Source of the DNA: a virus
Strand: one strand, 5' to 3'
DNA: 64,000 nt
IMG/VR virus record: IMGVR_UViG_3300017917_002938
Span: 1-64,000 of that record
The notes beneath the pieces were generated by a model, which was not told the DNA's origin, did not search any database, and saw only the letters and a program-made list of their open reading frames with translations. The translations under genes were made by a program, and so were the position numbers. This document shows, in pieces, positions 15,848 through 26,190 of the stretch (the stretch's first letter is position 1; every line of letters starts with the position of its first letter).

Positions 15848-16177
15848 TTATCTTGTTACGTTAGGAAATACCGTTACAATTCCTTCAAGCACCCTGGATA
15901 CAACACCCGTAGAATCGGTTAACTCAACGTCGTACAGATATCTACCCGCAACTATATTTGCAGTTGAGTTAGCCGTGAGAGCAAGACGAACGGTACCTGC
16001 AGTGTTGCCTAGTGATACAGAGAAGTTAACAGCATTTGAAGATGTGAAGTGCTTTCTCATTTGAGACGCACCTGTATAACCAGTTAAATCAACCACGTTG
16101 TTTTCTTTATCGGTCAGAGTGATAGTGGTCTGAAACGTAGCACCCTGATCTATTATTAAATTTGCTTTTTGTGCCAT
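15848..16177 (-). CDS. BppU-like N-terminal Ig-fold structural protein (109 aa)
   Basis: The pattern IDQGATFQTTITLTDKENNVVDLTGYTGASQMRK, followed by short beta strands and GRYLYDVELTD...VLEGIVTVFPNVTR, is typical of small all-beta phage baseplate/fibre proteins related to the N-terminal domain of lactococcal BppU. Such proteins are common in marine T4-like phages, where they sit beside fibre genes. There is no export signal. It is tightly spaced (2 bp) after the 2047-residue fibre gene, so it is likely an adaptor that joins fibres to the baseplate (inference from family and context). Confidence 0.7.
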   Translation of the reverse strand: MAQKANLIIDQGATFQTTITLTDKENNVVDLTGYTGASQMRKHFTSSNAVNFSVSLGNTAGTVRLALTANSTANIVAGRYLYDVELTDSTGVVSRVLEGIVTVFPNVTR

Positions 16178-16179
16178 AG

Positions 16180-19100
16180 TTAGAATCCAGTAGTAATAGG
16201 AGTTGCTATAACTCTGTAAATTCTACCCGCTACAAGACCGGTTATTTGTAGACCCGAGCCTGTCACTGTAAGCTGACTACCCATAGGAACACCGGCACCT
16301 ACAGCTGTCTGACCTCCACCACCACTATAAACTATTGATGATCTTCCAGAACCTAGACTTGTGTTTCCACCGATAAAGTTAGGAGTACCATTTGCGGCTG
16401 CTCCATAATCAATTACTCTCACATCATATAGAGCCAGTGGAAGATAATAGTTCCATGCTCTTGCAGTAGTATTAGAAAGATTAGTAGCACTTAGAGCAGC
16501 AGCGGAAGTCCCTGTATGCTTGAACATACCGGAGTCAAACACAAGTCCAACAGGAGTAGGTCTGAACTGACTTACATGTTTGTTTGGTCCACCAATAAAC
16601 AACTCACCTAAGACTGTACCATAACCATAACTAACATCAGATGACGAGTTAGTAGGTCTTATATAATAACCTTTATAAGATGATTGAGCACCGAGACTTG
16701 CGGGTCTTTGATCGGTAGAATAGTAGTAATACGGCGTAGAAGAACCGTAACCCATACTGAACAGCTGTTTAGAATAAATGCCCCAATGATTTCTTAATTC
16801 ATTATATAAATAATTATAATTGTAGTTATCGGTAGCTCTTGCTGCTGTTGCAATAACCTCAGGTCTGTAAGTAAGTCTTACAAAATTTGTACTACTTGCC
16901 GCGCTATCATGTGCAATATCTATAGCAGTTCCTAAAGAGAACTGGAACTGGTTAGCAGTACCATTAAAGGCTGTAGTATTAGTAAATGCAGTATTTGTAA
17001 AGGAAGTATAGATTGCTATTGCTGAATAATACCCTGTAGCATTTGTATACGGTGCAAATCTTGTATTAGCCGGATCGGTAACGTTAGCACACCACCCAGC
17101 TGGAACTGTTAGACCTAATTGAGAAGGTATATCGTAAATGAACTGATAATCTCTTACGTAAGTATACTTGTCACGTCCTGTACTTACAAACGCTCTCTCC
17201 ATATTACCTGCAGTACTGAAAGGAGCAGCCGTTCCATATATTCTGTTTCCTGGACGGATATTTTTCATCAGTCTACGAGTTTCAATCGTATCTTCCAAAT
17301 ACACTACTCCATTTGCAACCATACCCTTAGCAGTAAAGGCATTGGTAGCAGATGCAGCTGTCAAAGGTCCGAAAGCTACACCAAGACTAGCTGCTGTGTT
17401 ACTTACAACAGCGGTTACATCTAAAACTTCATTAACGGCATTGGCTGTAGATTGGAAACCTAACGGGTTCCAAATTGTCATCGATGACAATTTGGTAAGT
17501 GTAATAGTTCCGGTTGCACTGGTACCCGTAGCTGTTACTGTAACTGGTGAACCTGTACCGTCAGTAAAGTAACTTAGTAACTCTACAGAATTGTACTTGT
17601 TATTATTTGTTGACAAGTAAACCATAGTATTACCAGGAATAGAACCGGAAACTGAGCTGGTAATGGTATAGTAACCGTTAGTGAAAGTGCTGATACTATA
17701 ATTATTACTTAATGCATCAGCTGCTGAATTTACAACATATACCACAGAACAGCCTGATACAACGTTACCTATAAATGTTATGTTAGGCACGGCGTCTGTA
17801 TCAACATCATAAACTATCGAACCTCTTGGAATTACGTTATCTTGAGAAGTAACAAACATTCCTATAGCTGCTCCATAGAATCCCATGGTAGCAGAAGCAG
17901 CGGGGTTTTCTGCTCTGAATACCTTCATAAAGATAGCATTACCTGTAAGCTCACCAGTAACTCCCACTGATGTTGCGGCAAGATGAGTATAAACAACATT
18001 ATTACAGAAAGCGTCGTTGTATACGTGGTTGGATGCGCCAGATATAATTACATTATCAAATTGTTTGCTTGGTGTTCTTTTTACTATATCTATTGGTAAA
18101 ATTTCTACAGAACAGAAACCAATAAATCCTTGGTTTGCATCTGTAGTAGCAGCCAGTACACTTGATTTACCTATCCACACTCCATTGTAAGGAGGAGGAG
18201 CTATAATAGCAGCTGCATCTTCATATACCAAGACGTCATTGTAAACAACCGATAGTTTATTTCCGTCTACATAAGGGTTGTAAGATATTACTAATGTATT
18301 ATCTATTCCTAATTGATTATCATCACTATTAGGATCAAGTTGACTATAATTTCTATGTTCAGCAAGATCAGCAATGGTAGGTATGACCACAGTATAAGCT
18401 GGCGTGGTTGTAGTGTTAGTAAATATTCTTACCTGTATAGTTCTATCAGCTAATAATCTAACCGATATACCCCCGCCATTCCAGCTTTGGTTTGCATCGC
18501 ATATACCCATATTAAATATATTATGGGCTGCTTCTTTTTGATAGTCAGATAAGGTGAAGTTAACTTTAACTGTCCAGGGACGTATAGAGCCCCCACCAAC
18601 ATCCGTACCACCTAGGTAAGATGTTTGTGCTTCATGATGGAACGCTCCAGCGTAGGTAGAGGTAAGATATACTCCTCCTTGAGAGCTTGTTCCTCCATTT
18701 ATACCGTTTTTTCCGTAGTATTGATTGGATCTTATGCTACTAGCATAGCTATATCGCACCATGTCAGTTCCGGTAACTGCTCCATCTAGTAATATAGGTA
18801 GGTATTGACTATAAGCATTGTAATAACCAGCTGTAACGCCGGCTTGCTGGTTAGCTGACAGATAGCTGAGGGTGTCGTGTACTAACCAATGATTATTGTA
18901 ATTAGAGAGACTTCCGCTACTTTCGTATCCTAGTACATCTGGAGTATAGTAGTTTAGTTCACCACCCGATACAAAATTTGTATCGGTAGCAATTGTGTAA
19001 TGTCCGGTGCCAGACAATACAAAGTATGCGCCACCTTCTCTTTGAGTAGATACTATCCATGGAGCAGCTAGAGTTCCGCTACCGGTCACAGTCGCTCTAT

Positions 19101-22100
19101 GAGCAGCGTATGGTACCCAGGTAGATGTCGCATCGGTTACTGTTACAGTATTACTTACTAAGTGAATAGACGCAGCAACCCCTGGCTTTATTCTAATTAC
19201 GGTACGCCCACTCAGCCCTCGTGCAATTGAAGGACCCGAGTTTGCAGAACTATACCCTCCAACAAAATTATATGGTCTAAACTTATTATTTAAATAATCA
19301 TAATTTACTTTATGAATTATATAACCAATAAAATCGTTTGAATACTGTCCATCATTAACAACATATCCGTTACTTGCTAGAGTAGCAGACATTTTTATTG
19401 CAGAGTTAGTAGACACATATATTTGCGCAGTAGACATCATATTTAAGTCTGTTTCTGCAGTGGCTACTTCATTTGTTGCACTTTGAATAAAAGTTGGTGT
19501 GAACGTAATTGCGTTAGTGCCAGTAGCTGTACCAGCTCCAGTTAGAATACCTGGACGGATACCTTGAGTACGTCCGTAACCAACAATAAAATCATAATGC
19601 CCGGAACTAGAAACATCAGGAGTACCGGAGTTGTTACTGTATATGTAAGTATTACTATTTGTAGACTGATAAGTGTAAGCAATTGTTTCATCTAACGATC
19701 TATTACCATTCAGTGCTATACTACGTTGAGGATATAAAAGTTTGATGTTATTATAAGAGTAAGAGGATCTATATCCAATTTTTGCACTAGCAGGATCACC
19801 GATAATTTGGAACTGATTGGTTGCTGCTATAGCAGCTCCTACCCCACTTACAAGAGACCATTTTGTATCTGTAGTGCTTACTGCTGTACCGTCGCTCTTT
19901 GTAAAGAAAATGTTAGTTATTTTATCTGTTGTATGCTGGCTTGAGGTCCAGGTGTTTCCAGATTTTCTATGAATAAATTCTATAATATACGCACCAGGAT
20001 CTAAATTACCAGATACTACGGTTTGAGATACCGAGCTAGCTCCGATAAAGTTCTTACTAACAAGCACCGCATTAATAGTGTCTATAGTGTTTTGTCCTCC
20101 AACACTATACAATCCATAACCAAAGTTAGTATAAGGTTGGAAAGTAGTAAGTCTATCCGTTATTGCAAAAGCGGTACTCTCATAATCATTAAATTTGTGA
20201 TCAGGATTATAGGTAGTCGGCGTATAATCTATTAATGGTTCATCTTGAGTTAAATTTGGTAAGTATTGACTATTGGCAAAGGCTAGAGCGTAGTATTTTT
20301 TATACCAAAACATTCCTGTTTTATCTAAAGGAATGGTAGTGTTAGCCATAAAGCCATCGGCTAGAATACCAGGGTTATCGCCCATAGGGGCTATGTAACC
20401 ACCCGCCCAATATCTTCTCTTACCTATAGCGCTTCTAGCATAGGTATTACCAGCTGGGACTCCGTAAAGCTGATCTACCAACCATGAAGATTTATAAGAT
20501 GGCTCTACATTACCGTAACCTGAATTCCAGTATGTGTAGTTATCTGATGCAATAGATAATCTAGCACCACCTCCTCCATTCTCACCTTTTTGACCCGTTT
20601 GCCCAGTAAAACCTGTAGAACCTTGAGCACCTTGAGCACCCTTTTGTCCTTTGACCCCTGTAACAACAAAAGAGGATCCGTCCGAATTATTAAATCTTAT
20701 AGTGTTGTTTGCATCTGTATATGTTGCGTTGCTAACTAATTCACCTTTTTGACCTTTAGAGCCAACCTCTCCTTTATCACCCTTATCACCTTTGTCGCCC
20801 TTTTGACCTTTTTCACCAACATCACCTTTAGTACCGGCACCGGTGGCAGATATAACAACCTGGGCACCTTCTTCAAATGGTCCAGTAAAGTTAGTTGCAA
20901 TATTAGTTACATTAAGTTTAAAGTTGGTTGATTGTGAACCAGTAACTACGTTCGCAATTGAAAATTGTGCTGTCTGGGCTGTATTCGCGTAATTTACTAC
21001 TGTTAAAATACCTTTAACAGTAGAGTTACCTATAGAATTGAACGCGCTGAAATAATTAAAGTTATTTACGCCACCAGCATCCAGATTACGAATTACAATT
21101 GCATTGACGCTTGCAATTGTAGAGTTACTAAACAACAGCTGAGCAATTCCAGGATTACTTGCTGATTCAGAAGTATCGGCGTCGAATGTATATGTGATAC
21201 CACTGATCTCACCCTTTTGGCCTTTTTGTCCTTTTACTCCAGTAACGTATACGTTAGCAGAAGCATCAGAAGAAGAAAACTCAAGAGTATTATTAGCATC
21301 GGTGAAAAGTGCGTTACTAAATCTTTCGCCTTTTTCTCCTTTGAAACCAATTTCACCCTTTTCGCCTTTTTGTCCTACTTCACCTTTATCGCCTTTGTCT
21401 CCCTTGTCACCTATTTCGCCCTTGTCACCTTTTTGGCCTACTTCGCCCTTTTCACCTTTTTGTCCCTTATCACCGGTGCGTAAAAACTCCACATACACCA
21501 ATTCGTTAGCATCAAATAGCGTTGTACCGTTAACATAATTAACTGTTAATCTTAATACTCCTGTAGTGGCAGTAGAAATAGAAGTAAGAGAATAGATAGC
21601 AAACTTAGTATGAGATTTTGCTGAACGTAAAGTAACATATCCAAGAGTAGATGAGTTAGAATCATCCCATGAATTGATAAATGTACTTACGGAAGATCCT
21701 CCGTATTCTTTTGGATCTATGCCTATTTCAGTTACTAAAGATAAATCACTATTATTTAATCTAAATGTACCATCCGTTACATCTGCAACAGTATTAGTAT
21801 TAGCGCTGAATTGATATGTTAAACCAGTGAATGCTTGGAATGGGAAGACTAATGTACCATCATTAGAAAACTTCCACGCATTATCAGTCTCATCGTAAAA
21901 CAACGAAACGTTAGCAGCAGAGCCACGATTAACTATAATAGATGAGTCGGTGACTGGTTCTGGATCACCGCCAGTTAACTGGCTGTTTAGAACAATTTCG
22001 TTAGTACCAACTTGGAGTGTTTGAGTTCCCTGGAACGAAGTTACACCTGTAACGGTTAAGTTACCAGAGATTACGAGATCTTTGTCAACGGTTAAGCTAC

Positions 22101-22323
22101 CGTTGGAAATTGCAACGTTACCTTTAGAGACAACTAAGCCACCATTAGCAACCGTTAATGTATTTGCTACATTAATCTTTGCATTGGCCTCAATATTGCC
22201 TTCGACGTTGAGATTCTTACCTCCGGTGATATTAACGTTGCCGGAGATAGTGGTGGTATTACCAACAGACAATGTGTTGGCAATTACTGCACCGTGCTTA
22301 ATTCTAAAATCTTGTGTAGACAT
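16180..22323 (-). CDS. Giant collagen-like tail fibre protein (2047 aa)
   Basis: Residues 1-115 are regular VxGNVxIxxG-type beta repeats (NVEGNIEANAKINVANTLTV and similar). A beta domain follows to about residue 283, then four collagen-like blocks. Block one spans about 284-333 with GDK, GQK, GEK and GEV triplets; shorter blocks lie near 365-373, 500-540 and 565-590, separated by beta modules beginning YTDANNTxxFxxSD. Lys is usually in Y. From about residue 600 to 2047 the protein is a large Tyr/Asn/Ser-rich receptor-binding region with a lectin-like stretch (PWTVKVNFTLSDYQKEAAHNIFNMG). It ends in a small TVTGSGLQITGLVAGRIYRVIATP domain. A perfect late promoter and GGAAAGGGAAA precede the ATG, making it the first gene of the fibre operon. 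Confidence 0.85.
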   Translation of the reverse strand: MSTQDFRIKHGAVIANTLSVGNTTTISGNVNITGGKNLNVEGNIEANAKINVANTLTVANGGLVVSKGNVAISNGSLTVDKDLVISGNLTVTGVTSFQGTQTLQVGTNEIVLNSQLTGGDPEPVTDSSIIVNRGSAANVSLFYDETDNAWKFSNDGTLVFPFQAFTGLTYQFSANTNTVADVTDGTFRLNNSDLSLVTEIGIDPKEYGGSSVSTFINSWDDSNSSTLGYVTLRSAKSHTKFAIYSLTSISTATTGVLRLTVNYVNGTTLFDANELVYVEFLRTGDKGQKGEKGEVGQKGDKGEIGDKGDKGDKGEVGQKGEKGEIGFKGEKGERFSNALFTDANNTLEFSSSDASANVYVTGVKGQKGQKGEISGITYTFDADTSESASNPGIAQLLFSNSTIASVNAIVIRNLDAGGVNNFNYFSAFNSIGNSTVKGILTVVNYANTAQTAQFSIANVVTGSQSTNFKLNVTNIATNFTGPFEEGAQVVISATGAGTKGDVGEKGQKGDKGDKGDKGEVGSKGQKGELVSNATYTDANNTIRFNNSDGSSFVVTGVKGQKGAQGAQGSTGFTGQTGQKGENGGGGARLSIASDNYTYWNSGYGNVEPSYKSSWLVDQLYGVPAGNTYARSAIGKRRYWAGGYIAPMGDNPGILADGFMANTTIPLDKTGMFWYKKYYALAFANSQYLPNLTQDEPLIDYTPTTYNPDHKFNDYESTAFAITDRLTTFQPYTNFGYGLYSVGGQNTIDTINAVLVSKNFIGASSVSQTVVSGNLDPGAYIIEFIHRKSGNTWTSSQHTTDKITNIFFTKSDGTAVSTTDTKWSLVSGVGAAIAATNQFQIIGDPASAKIGYRSSYSYNNIKLLYPQRSIALNGNRSLDETIAYTYQSTNSNTYIYSNNSGTPDVSSSGHYDFIVGYGRTQGIRPGILTGAGTATGTNAITFTPTFIQSATNEVATAETDLNMMSTAQIYVSTNSAIKMSATLASNGYVVNDGQYSNDFIGYIIHKVNYDYLNNKFRPYNFVGGYSSANSGPSIARGLSGRTVIRIKPGVAASIHLVSNTVTVTDATSTWVPYAAHRATVTGSGTLAAPWIVSTQREGGAYFVLSGTGHYTIATDTNFVSGGELNYYTPDVLGYESSGSLSNYNNHWLVHDTLSYLSANQQAGVTAGYYNAYSQYLPILLDGAVTGTDMVRYSYASSIRSNQYYGKNGINGGTSSQGGVYLTSTYAGAFHHEAQTSYLGGTDVGGGSIRPWTVKVNFTLSDYQKEAAHNIFNMGICDANQSWNGGGISVRLLADRTIQVRIFTNTTTTPAYTVVIPTIADLAEHRNYSQLDPNSDDNQLGIDNTLVISYNPYVDGNKLSVVYNDVLVYEDAAAIIAPPPYNGVWIGKSSVLAATTDANQGFIGFCSVEILPIDIVKRTPSKQFDNVIISGASNHVYNDAFCNNVVYTHLAATSVGVTGELTGNAIFMKVFRAENPAASATMGFYGAAIGMFVTSQDNVIPRGSIVYDVDTDAVPNITFIGNVVSGCSVVYVVNSAADALSNNYSISTFTNGYYTITSSVSGSIPGNTMVYLSTNNNKYNSVELLSYFTDGTGSPVTVTATGTSATGTITLTKLSSMTIWNPLGFQSTANAVNEVLDVTAVVSNTAASLGVAFGPLTAASATNAFTAKGMVANGVVYLEDTIETRRLMKNIRPGNRIYGTAAPFSTAGNMERAFVSTGRDKYTYVRDYQFIYDIPSQLGLTVPAGWCANVTDPANTRFAPYTNATGYYSAIAIYTSFTNTAFTNTTAFNGTANQFQFSLGTAIDIAHDSAASSTNFVRLTYRPEVIATAARATDNYNYNYLYNELRNHWGIYSKQLFSMGYGSSTPYYYYSTDQRPASLGAQSSYKGYYIRPTNSSSDVSYGYGTVLGELFIGGPNKHVSQFRPTPVGLVFDSGMFKHTGTSAAALSATNLSNTTARAWNYYLPLALYDVRVIDYGAAANGTPNFIGGNTSLGSGRSSIVYSGGGGQTAVGAGVPMGSQLTVTGSGLQITGLVAGRIYRVIATPITTGF

Positions 22324-22348
22324 TAGTTTCCCTTTCCACTAACTCTAC

Positions 22349-22356
22349 TATTTATA
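22349..22356 (-). promoter_or_regulatory. T4-type late promoter TATAAATA
   Basis: The minus strand reads TATAAATAG in the 40-bp gap upstream of the 2047-residue fibre gene, 26 bases before its ATG. This is the exact late-promoter box recognised in T4 by the gp55/gp33 system, and a gp33 homologue is encoded at 54935..55171. Position, exact match and intergenic location make it the best late promoter in the window. It probably drives the whole fibre/endolysin/enzyme operon. Confidence 0.75.
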
Positions 22357-22363
22357 TGACGCT

Positions 22364-23305
22364 TTATTCTAGGGTTGTTCGAATCAACTTATATGTTATG
22401 TTGTTTGCAAACGTGTAGTCTAAAGGTGCACCGTATAGTCGAGCGTGGGTTGTATTGGAGTTAGCAGTAAAACTGACAAACTGATTATTTGAATATATTG
22501 TACCATATTCAGTAGTATAAACATTACTAAATCCATATGCGAGAGAAATCTCAGTCATCATCACTTCGTTCGCAACAGCGTCTTGAACTTGTATAGTATA
22601 TTTAGCCGATTGATTGACAGTAATGTCAATAGCATCAACTATTTGTGGGTTATTATTAGTATAGACATTTGTAACAGAATTAGATACTAATGATCCTGTT
22701 GAGGTAAATTTAATGGTATTTGCTGACAAATTACCTACTACAGCAGCTGTACCAGTAATAGTTAATGTACCTGTAACCTCTGCATTTCCAGTAAAATCTA
22801 AAAGGTTAGAGGTTATATTAATATTAGCAACGTTTGCAACTAGATCCTGCTGGGATGAATTTCCAGTAAAAGAAATAGCATTAAAAGTGGTATTTACAGC
22901 AAATGTAACGTTACCAGTTAATTTAGTATTGGCAACGTTGATAGCGAAGTTAGTCGCTGAAAGAGTAGTGTTAGTAGTAGCTATTAATACATTATTAGAT
23001 GTTACATTAGTAAAACCACCTACAACAGTAACGTTACTTGAAACTGTTGAGTTAGAAAACCCTATTTGTAAATTACCGTATGCCTGTGTATTACCTGTAG
23101 TACCACCACGCAGTATAACCGCAATAAGATCAGTAGCCATGAAGGACCCATTAACAGATCCGTTACCAGTTGATATAGCACCGGCTGTGGTAGGGCTTAC
23201 AGTAACCACTTCATTAGTCATAGCGTCAGCTAGTGTATTTACACGCTCAATGACTGTTTGAAATGTATCTGTTGCGATGACTACATTAGCAACTGATTTT
23301 GACAT
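22364..23305 (-). CDS. Fibre/baseplate structural protein with beta repeats (313 aa)
   Basis: The protein starts with a helical region (TFQTVIERVNTLADAMTNEVVTV) and then has repeated short beta units rich in NVTVVGGFTNVTSNNVLIATTN-like sequence, resembling the first 115 residues of the neighbouring 2047-residue fibre. The C-terminal domain (TVNQSAKYTIQVQDAVANEVMMTEISLAYGFSNVYTTEYG) is a compact beta module common in T4-like marine phage fibres. No enzyme motif is present. It follows a 66-residue protein by 5 bp in the baseplate operon. Likely a fibre-attachment or short-fibre component. Confidence 0.7.
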   Translation of the reverse strand: MSKSVANVVIATDTFQTVIERVNTLADAMTNEVVTVSPTTAGAISTGNGSVNGSFMATDLIAVILRGGTTGNTQAYGNLQIGFSNSTVSSNVTVVGGFTNVTSNNVLIATTNTTLSATNFAINVANTKLTGNVTFAVNTTFNAISFTGNSSQQDLVANVANINITSNLLDFTGNAEVTGTLTITGTAAVVGNLSANTIKFTSTGSLVSNSVTNVYTNNNPQIVDAIDITVNQSAKYTIQVQDAVANEVMMTEISLAYGFSNVYTTEYGTIYSNNQFVSFTANSNTTHARLYGAPLDYTFANNITYKLIRTTLE

Positions 23306-23310
23306 ATACG

Positions 23311-23511
23311 TTATTTCCTAGTATTAATAAGTTTAGCCAGCAAGTGTTTTATCTCACCTAGATCACTTCGTAGATCTTGCACTTCATTAGCTAATTTGTG
23401 CTGTTCGGCGAGTCTTGCGCGCTCAAATTTATATGTTTTAAGAGCATTATCATCCACGCATATAACTGCGTTAGAATGTTTATCTCTAATAAAACCTTTG
23501 GCTTCTTTCAT
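23311..23511 (-). CDS. Small helical protein (66 aa), unknown
   Basis: The sequence is charged and helical, with heptads in FERARLAEQHKLANEVQDLRSDLGEIKHLLAKLIN. It begins with a short beta-like stretch (GFIRDKHSNAVICVDDNALKTYKF). Family unknown. The start ATG overlaps nothing and lies 1 bp after the stop of the 705-residue structural gene, so it is part of the baseplate operon. A trimerising adaptor or assembly factor is plausible but unproven. Confidence 0.65.
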   Translation of the reverse strand: MKEAKGFIRDKHSNAVICVDDNALKTYKFERARLAEQHKLANEVQDLRSDLGEIKHLLAKLINTRK

Positions 23512-23512
23512 A

Positions 23513-25630
23513 TTACACCGTTACCGCCACCGCTCTTACATCATTCATTAATGGATACCAAACACCGTTATTAGTTAATAAAACATTCTTCAATGCAAAT
23601 ATTCTATATGTATCGTAGGCAGAACCGGCGGTGTTGTAATATCTAATGATACCACCGTTCATATAATTTTTAAATGCTGAGTTCGGTCTTTCGCAAACTT
23701 GAACTATTTTACCAGTACCTATAAACGATCTATGGTAGGTGTTTGAAGAATCAAGAGTTTGCTCTACAGTAAATGACACTGTATTGGAAGAAGTAACCAC
23801 AGCAACATAACTATTATCAGGAGCTGCAGCGTCAAAAATTCTTACTACGTTACCAGCAACAATATGAGTATTAACTGACACAGTAGAATCGTCGCGATTA
23901 AAGACTGCAGAACCATTTGTTCCTTGGAACGTAGTTACAACGTTAGCTCCCGCTTGCATATTCTCAAAATCACTTACAGGGAACCAAGGCAAAGAAAATT
24001 GCAAGTCTACAAAATCGCGTTTATTTTTAGGATTGCTTAGTAAGTTAGGAGGTGCTAAAGATTCAAGCTCTGTCCAATTCTTTCCTTCAAACCCTTCTGG
24101 GTCAAGAGGATTATAAAACTTAATGTAAGTTTTTATATCAGTTCCAACAGGGCGATGAGCAGTAACGTATACCTTTACGTCTTCTGAATCTTGACCTTCT
24201 GCTAAAGTAACGCGTTTTGAAATATATTTAGATTGAGCATTACCTTGATTAGGTAGATGCTCGTTAGTGGTACTAAAGTTAGCAATCCATCTCCATGCAT
24301 CAAATTTTAGTTTTTCTTCATCAATTATCGGTGACACATACTCGTTAGTAGTAGTTAATGTTAGATCCATGTTTACAGATTTGCCGTTCTCTAGAAACGC
24401 AGCATTTTGAACCTCATTAGATCTTGATGCTATCCACGCTTCAAATTCTTCAAATCCGCTACGCTCATTAAATCGTAAGTCCTCATCTAATGCTTGAGTA
24501 TCATAATTAATATCTGCAAATCGAGCTACTCCTTCTACAGCTGTACCTGAAGGTTTAAAAAACAAAAAGTCTGGCTGGTAAGAGTTAAGTCTAAAATTCC
24601 ATACTTTGTTAATAGTAACTGAAGCACCTGACTGAGTGCCATAAACAATAGTGTTATTAGCAAAATATGAGGTATCGTTAGCAGTAGATGAAACTAATGC
24701 AAGTATGTTAGCTTGTGGGTAATGGTCGAATACTCTTGCTACAGTAGTGTCTTGATAGGTAGCAGTAGCATTAGTAAAACCAGGCTCATCATTCAATTCT
24801 ATTAATGTATTGGTAGGACGAGAAACGATTCGTCGTACACTAAATGTATTACCTGATCTTAATACAATTAAATCATCATCAGCAAAAGTAGATAAAAATG
24901 CTGTATTGGTTCCAGTTATGTAAAGAGAGTTAGTACTCGTAGATATTGTTTGACCGGCAGGATCACCCGCATTAATAACTACGTACTCACCTCCTATGAA
25001 ATTGCCATTCAGTTGAGTACCATCATAACCAAGAATCTCATAGTTACGATTTACTAATCTGTAAGATCTAGACGTTTCGGTAAACTTAGCAATATTTACT
25101 CTAAACATTAAGTCAGAGTCATTCAATGGTGTGCTAATGTTACCGTTTGTTAAAACAAACAATTTACCTGCCATAGCACCAGCTGATACTGCTGATGATT
25201 GAGTAGAGTTAAATGATTCGTTGGCTTTGTTTCTGAATAGTTGAAAGCCTGTATCGGAACCATCAAATTTAACTATAATAGCATAATATCTATTCGTACG
25301 AATAGGTACTGGAGACTGGAAAGTAAACTTAGTTCCAGCTGCACTAATATTATTACCCGGATTACTAGAAAGAATAACGTTATCATACTCTACACGCGCG
25401 CGACCATACTTAAGATAATCGTTTAAGTTAGGTTGTTGTGCAGCGTTTTCGTCATTTGTTTCGCAGAGATAAACCGTAACACCGGGTTTAGGTAATCCAG
25501 AAGATGTTGACCCAGGTGAAGGTTTTCCTCTAAAAAATAAAGTCACACTAGTAACATAAGCATAGTCAGACTGTTTTACTGTCTGAGAGTCAATTATAAT
25601 GGTTTGAGCTAGATCTGCAATAATCGCCAT
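23513..25630 (-). CDS. Baseplate/virion structural protein (705 aa)
   Basis: The N-terminal domain (DLAQTIIIDSQTVKQSDYAYVTSVTLFFRGKP...GVTVYLCET) and the following RNRYYAIIVKFDGSDTGFQLFRNKAN region match a structural protein regularly found downstream of gp6-gp8 in marine T4-like phages. The middle contains an NxLYITGTNTAFLSTFADDDLIVLRSGNTFSVRRI module. The C-terminal half has a WRWIANFSTTNEHLPNQGNAQSKYISKRVTLAEG segment typical of baseplate wedge accessory proteins. By position it could stand in for T4 gp9/gp10, but I cannot align it convincingly to either. Spacing to both neighbours is 1-3 bp. Confidence 0.7.
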   Translation of the reverse strand: MAIIADLAQTIIIDSQTVKQSDYAYVTSVTLFFRGKPSPGSTSSGLPKPGVTVYLCETNDENAAQQPNLNDYLKYGRARVEYDNVILSSNPGNNISAAGTKFTFQSPVPIRTNRYYAIIVKFDGSDTGFQLFRNKANESFNSTQSSAVSAGAMAGKLFVLTNGNISTPLNDSDLMFRVNIAKFTETSRSYRLVNRNYEILGYDGTQLNGNFIGGEYVVINAGDPAGQTISTSTNSLYITGTNTAFLSTFADDDLIVLRSGNTFSVRRIVSRPTNTLIELNDEPGFTNATATYQDTTVARVFDHYPQANILALVSSTANDTSYFANNTIVYGTQSGASVTINKVWNFRLNSYQPDFLFFKPSGTAVEGVARFADINYDTQALDEDLRFNERSGFEEFEAWIASRSNEVQNAAFLENGKSVNMDLTLTTTNEYVSPIIDEEKLKFDAWRWIANFSTTNEHLPNQGNAQSKYISKRVTLAEGQDSEDVKVYVTAHRPVGTDIKTYIKFYNPLDPEGFEGKNWTELESLAPPNLLSNPKNKRDFVDLQFSLPWFPVSDFENMQAGANVVTTFQGTNGSAVFNRDDSTVSVNTHIVAGNVVRIFDAAAPDNSYVAVVTSSNTVSFTVEQTLDSSNTYHRSFIGTGKIVQVCERPNSAFKNYMNGGIIRYYNTAGSAYDTYRIFALKNVLLTNNGVWYPLMNDVRAVAVTV

Positions 25631-25633
25631 AGC

Positions 25634-26179
25634 TTACGATCCTAAAATGATTTGTGTAGATTGTTCTGATCCATTCTGCCAGTAAGCTGGAGCATTAAAC
25701 TCTCTAGTCTGTAGAATACTTGTTGATGCAAGCGCAGATTCAGTGTAGTCAGAGTAGTTAATTTCTTTAACAGTTGCAACATAAGATACTTTTATTGGAA
25801 CTTCTGCAAAACATCTTGCTAGTTCCCTATAGTTAGTTGGCAATTGTGAGTATACTGCTGCGGATACGCTAGCAGCATCTACTATAGTAATTAACTTGAC
25901 ACCCTGGTTAGACTGAGCAAATCTAAAAAGTGATTCTTCATCTGTAAAATTAACATAACTAACAGGGTCTTGATAATAGTAATTAAGATATAGAACACCA
26001 AATCTATCAGTAACAATATCAATACTATCATTCCATCTTGTTAGAACGCCAGCAGCAGGAGTAACCTCTGCTCCTTCGAAGAATACTCTCATACGAGAAT
26101 TAACGTTCAAACCCCTTACGGTAATTTGAAACATTTGTTTCTGCGCTTCTTGTAAAAAAACTTTTTTCTGTGTAGGCAT
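25634..26179 (-). CDS. Virion structural protein (181 aa), unknown
   Basis: This mixed alpha/beta protein begins with a short basic helix (KKVFLQEAQKQMFQITVRGL), then an Ig-like part (NSRMRVFFEGAEVTPAAGVL...DSIDIVTDRFGVLYLNYYYQ), and ends in an APAYWQNGSEQSTQIILGS tail. Family not recognised. It lies between the DUF4815 giant and the 705-residue structural protein, 3 bp and 11 bp from them, so a virion or baseplate role is inferred from the operon. Confidence 0.6.
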   Translation of the reverse strand: MPTQKKVFLQEAQKQMFQITVRGLNVNSRMRVFFEGAEVTPAAGVLTRWNDSIDIVTDRFGVLYLNYYYQDPVSYVNFTDEESLFRFAQSNQGVKLITIVDAASVSAAVYSQLPTNYRELARCFAEVPIKVSYVATVKEINYSDYTESALASTSILQTREFNAPAYWQNGSEQSTQIILGS

Positions 26180-26190
26180 GTTATGACCTG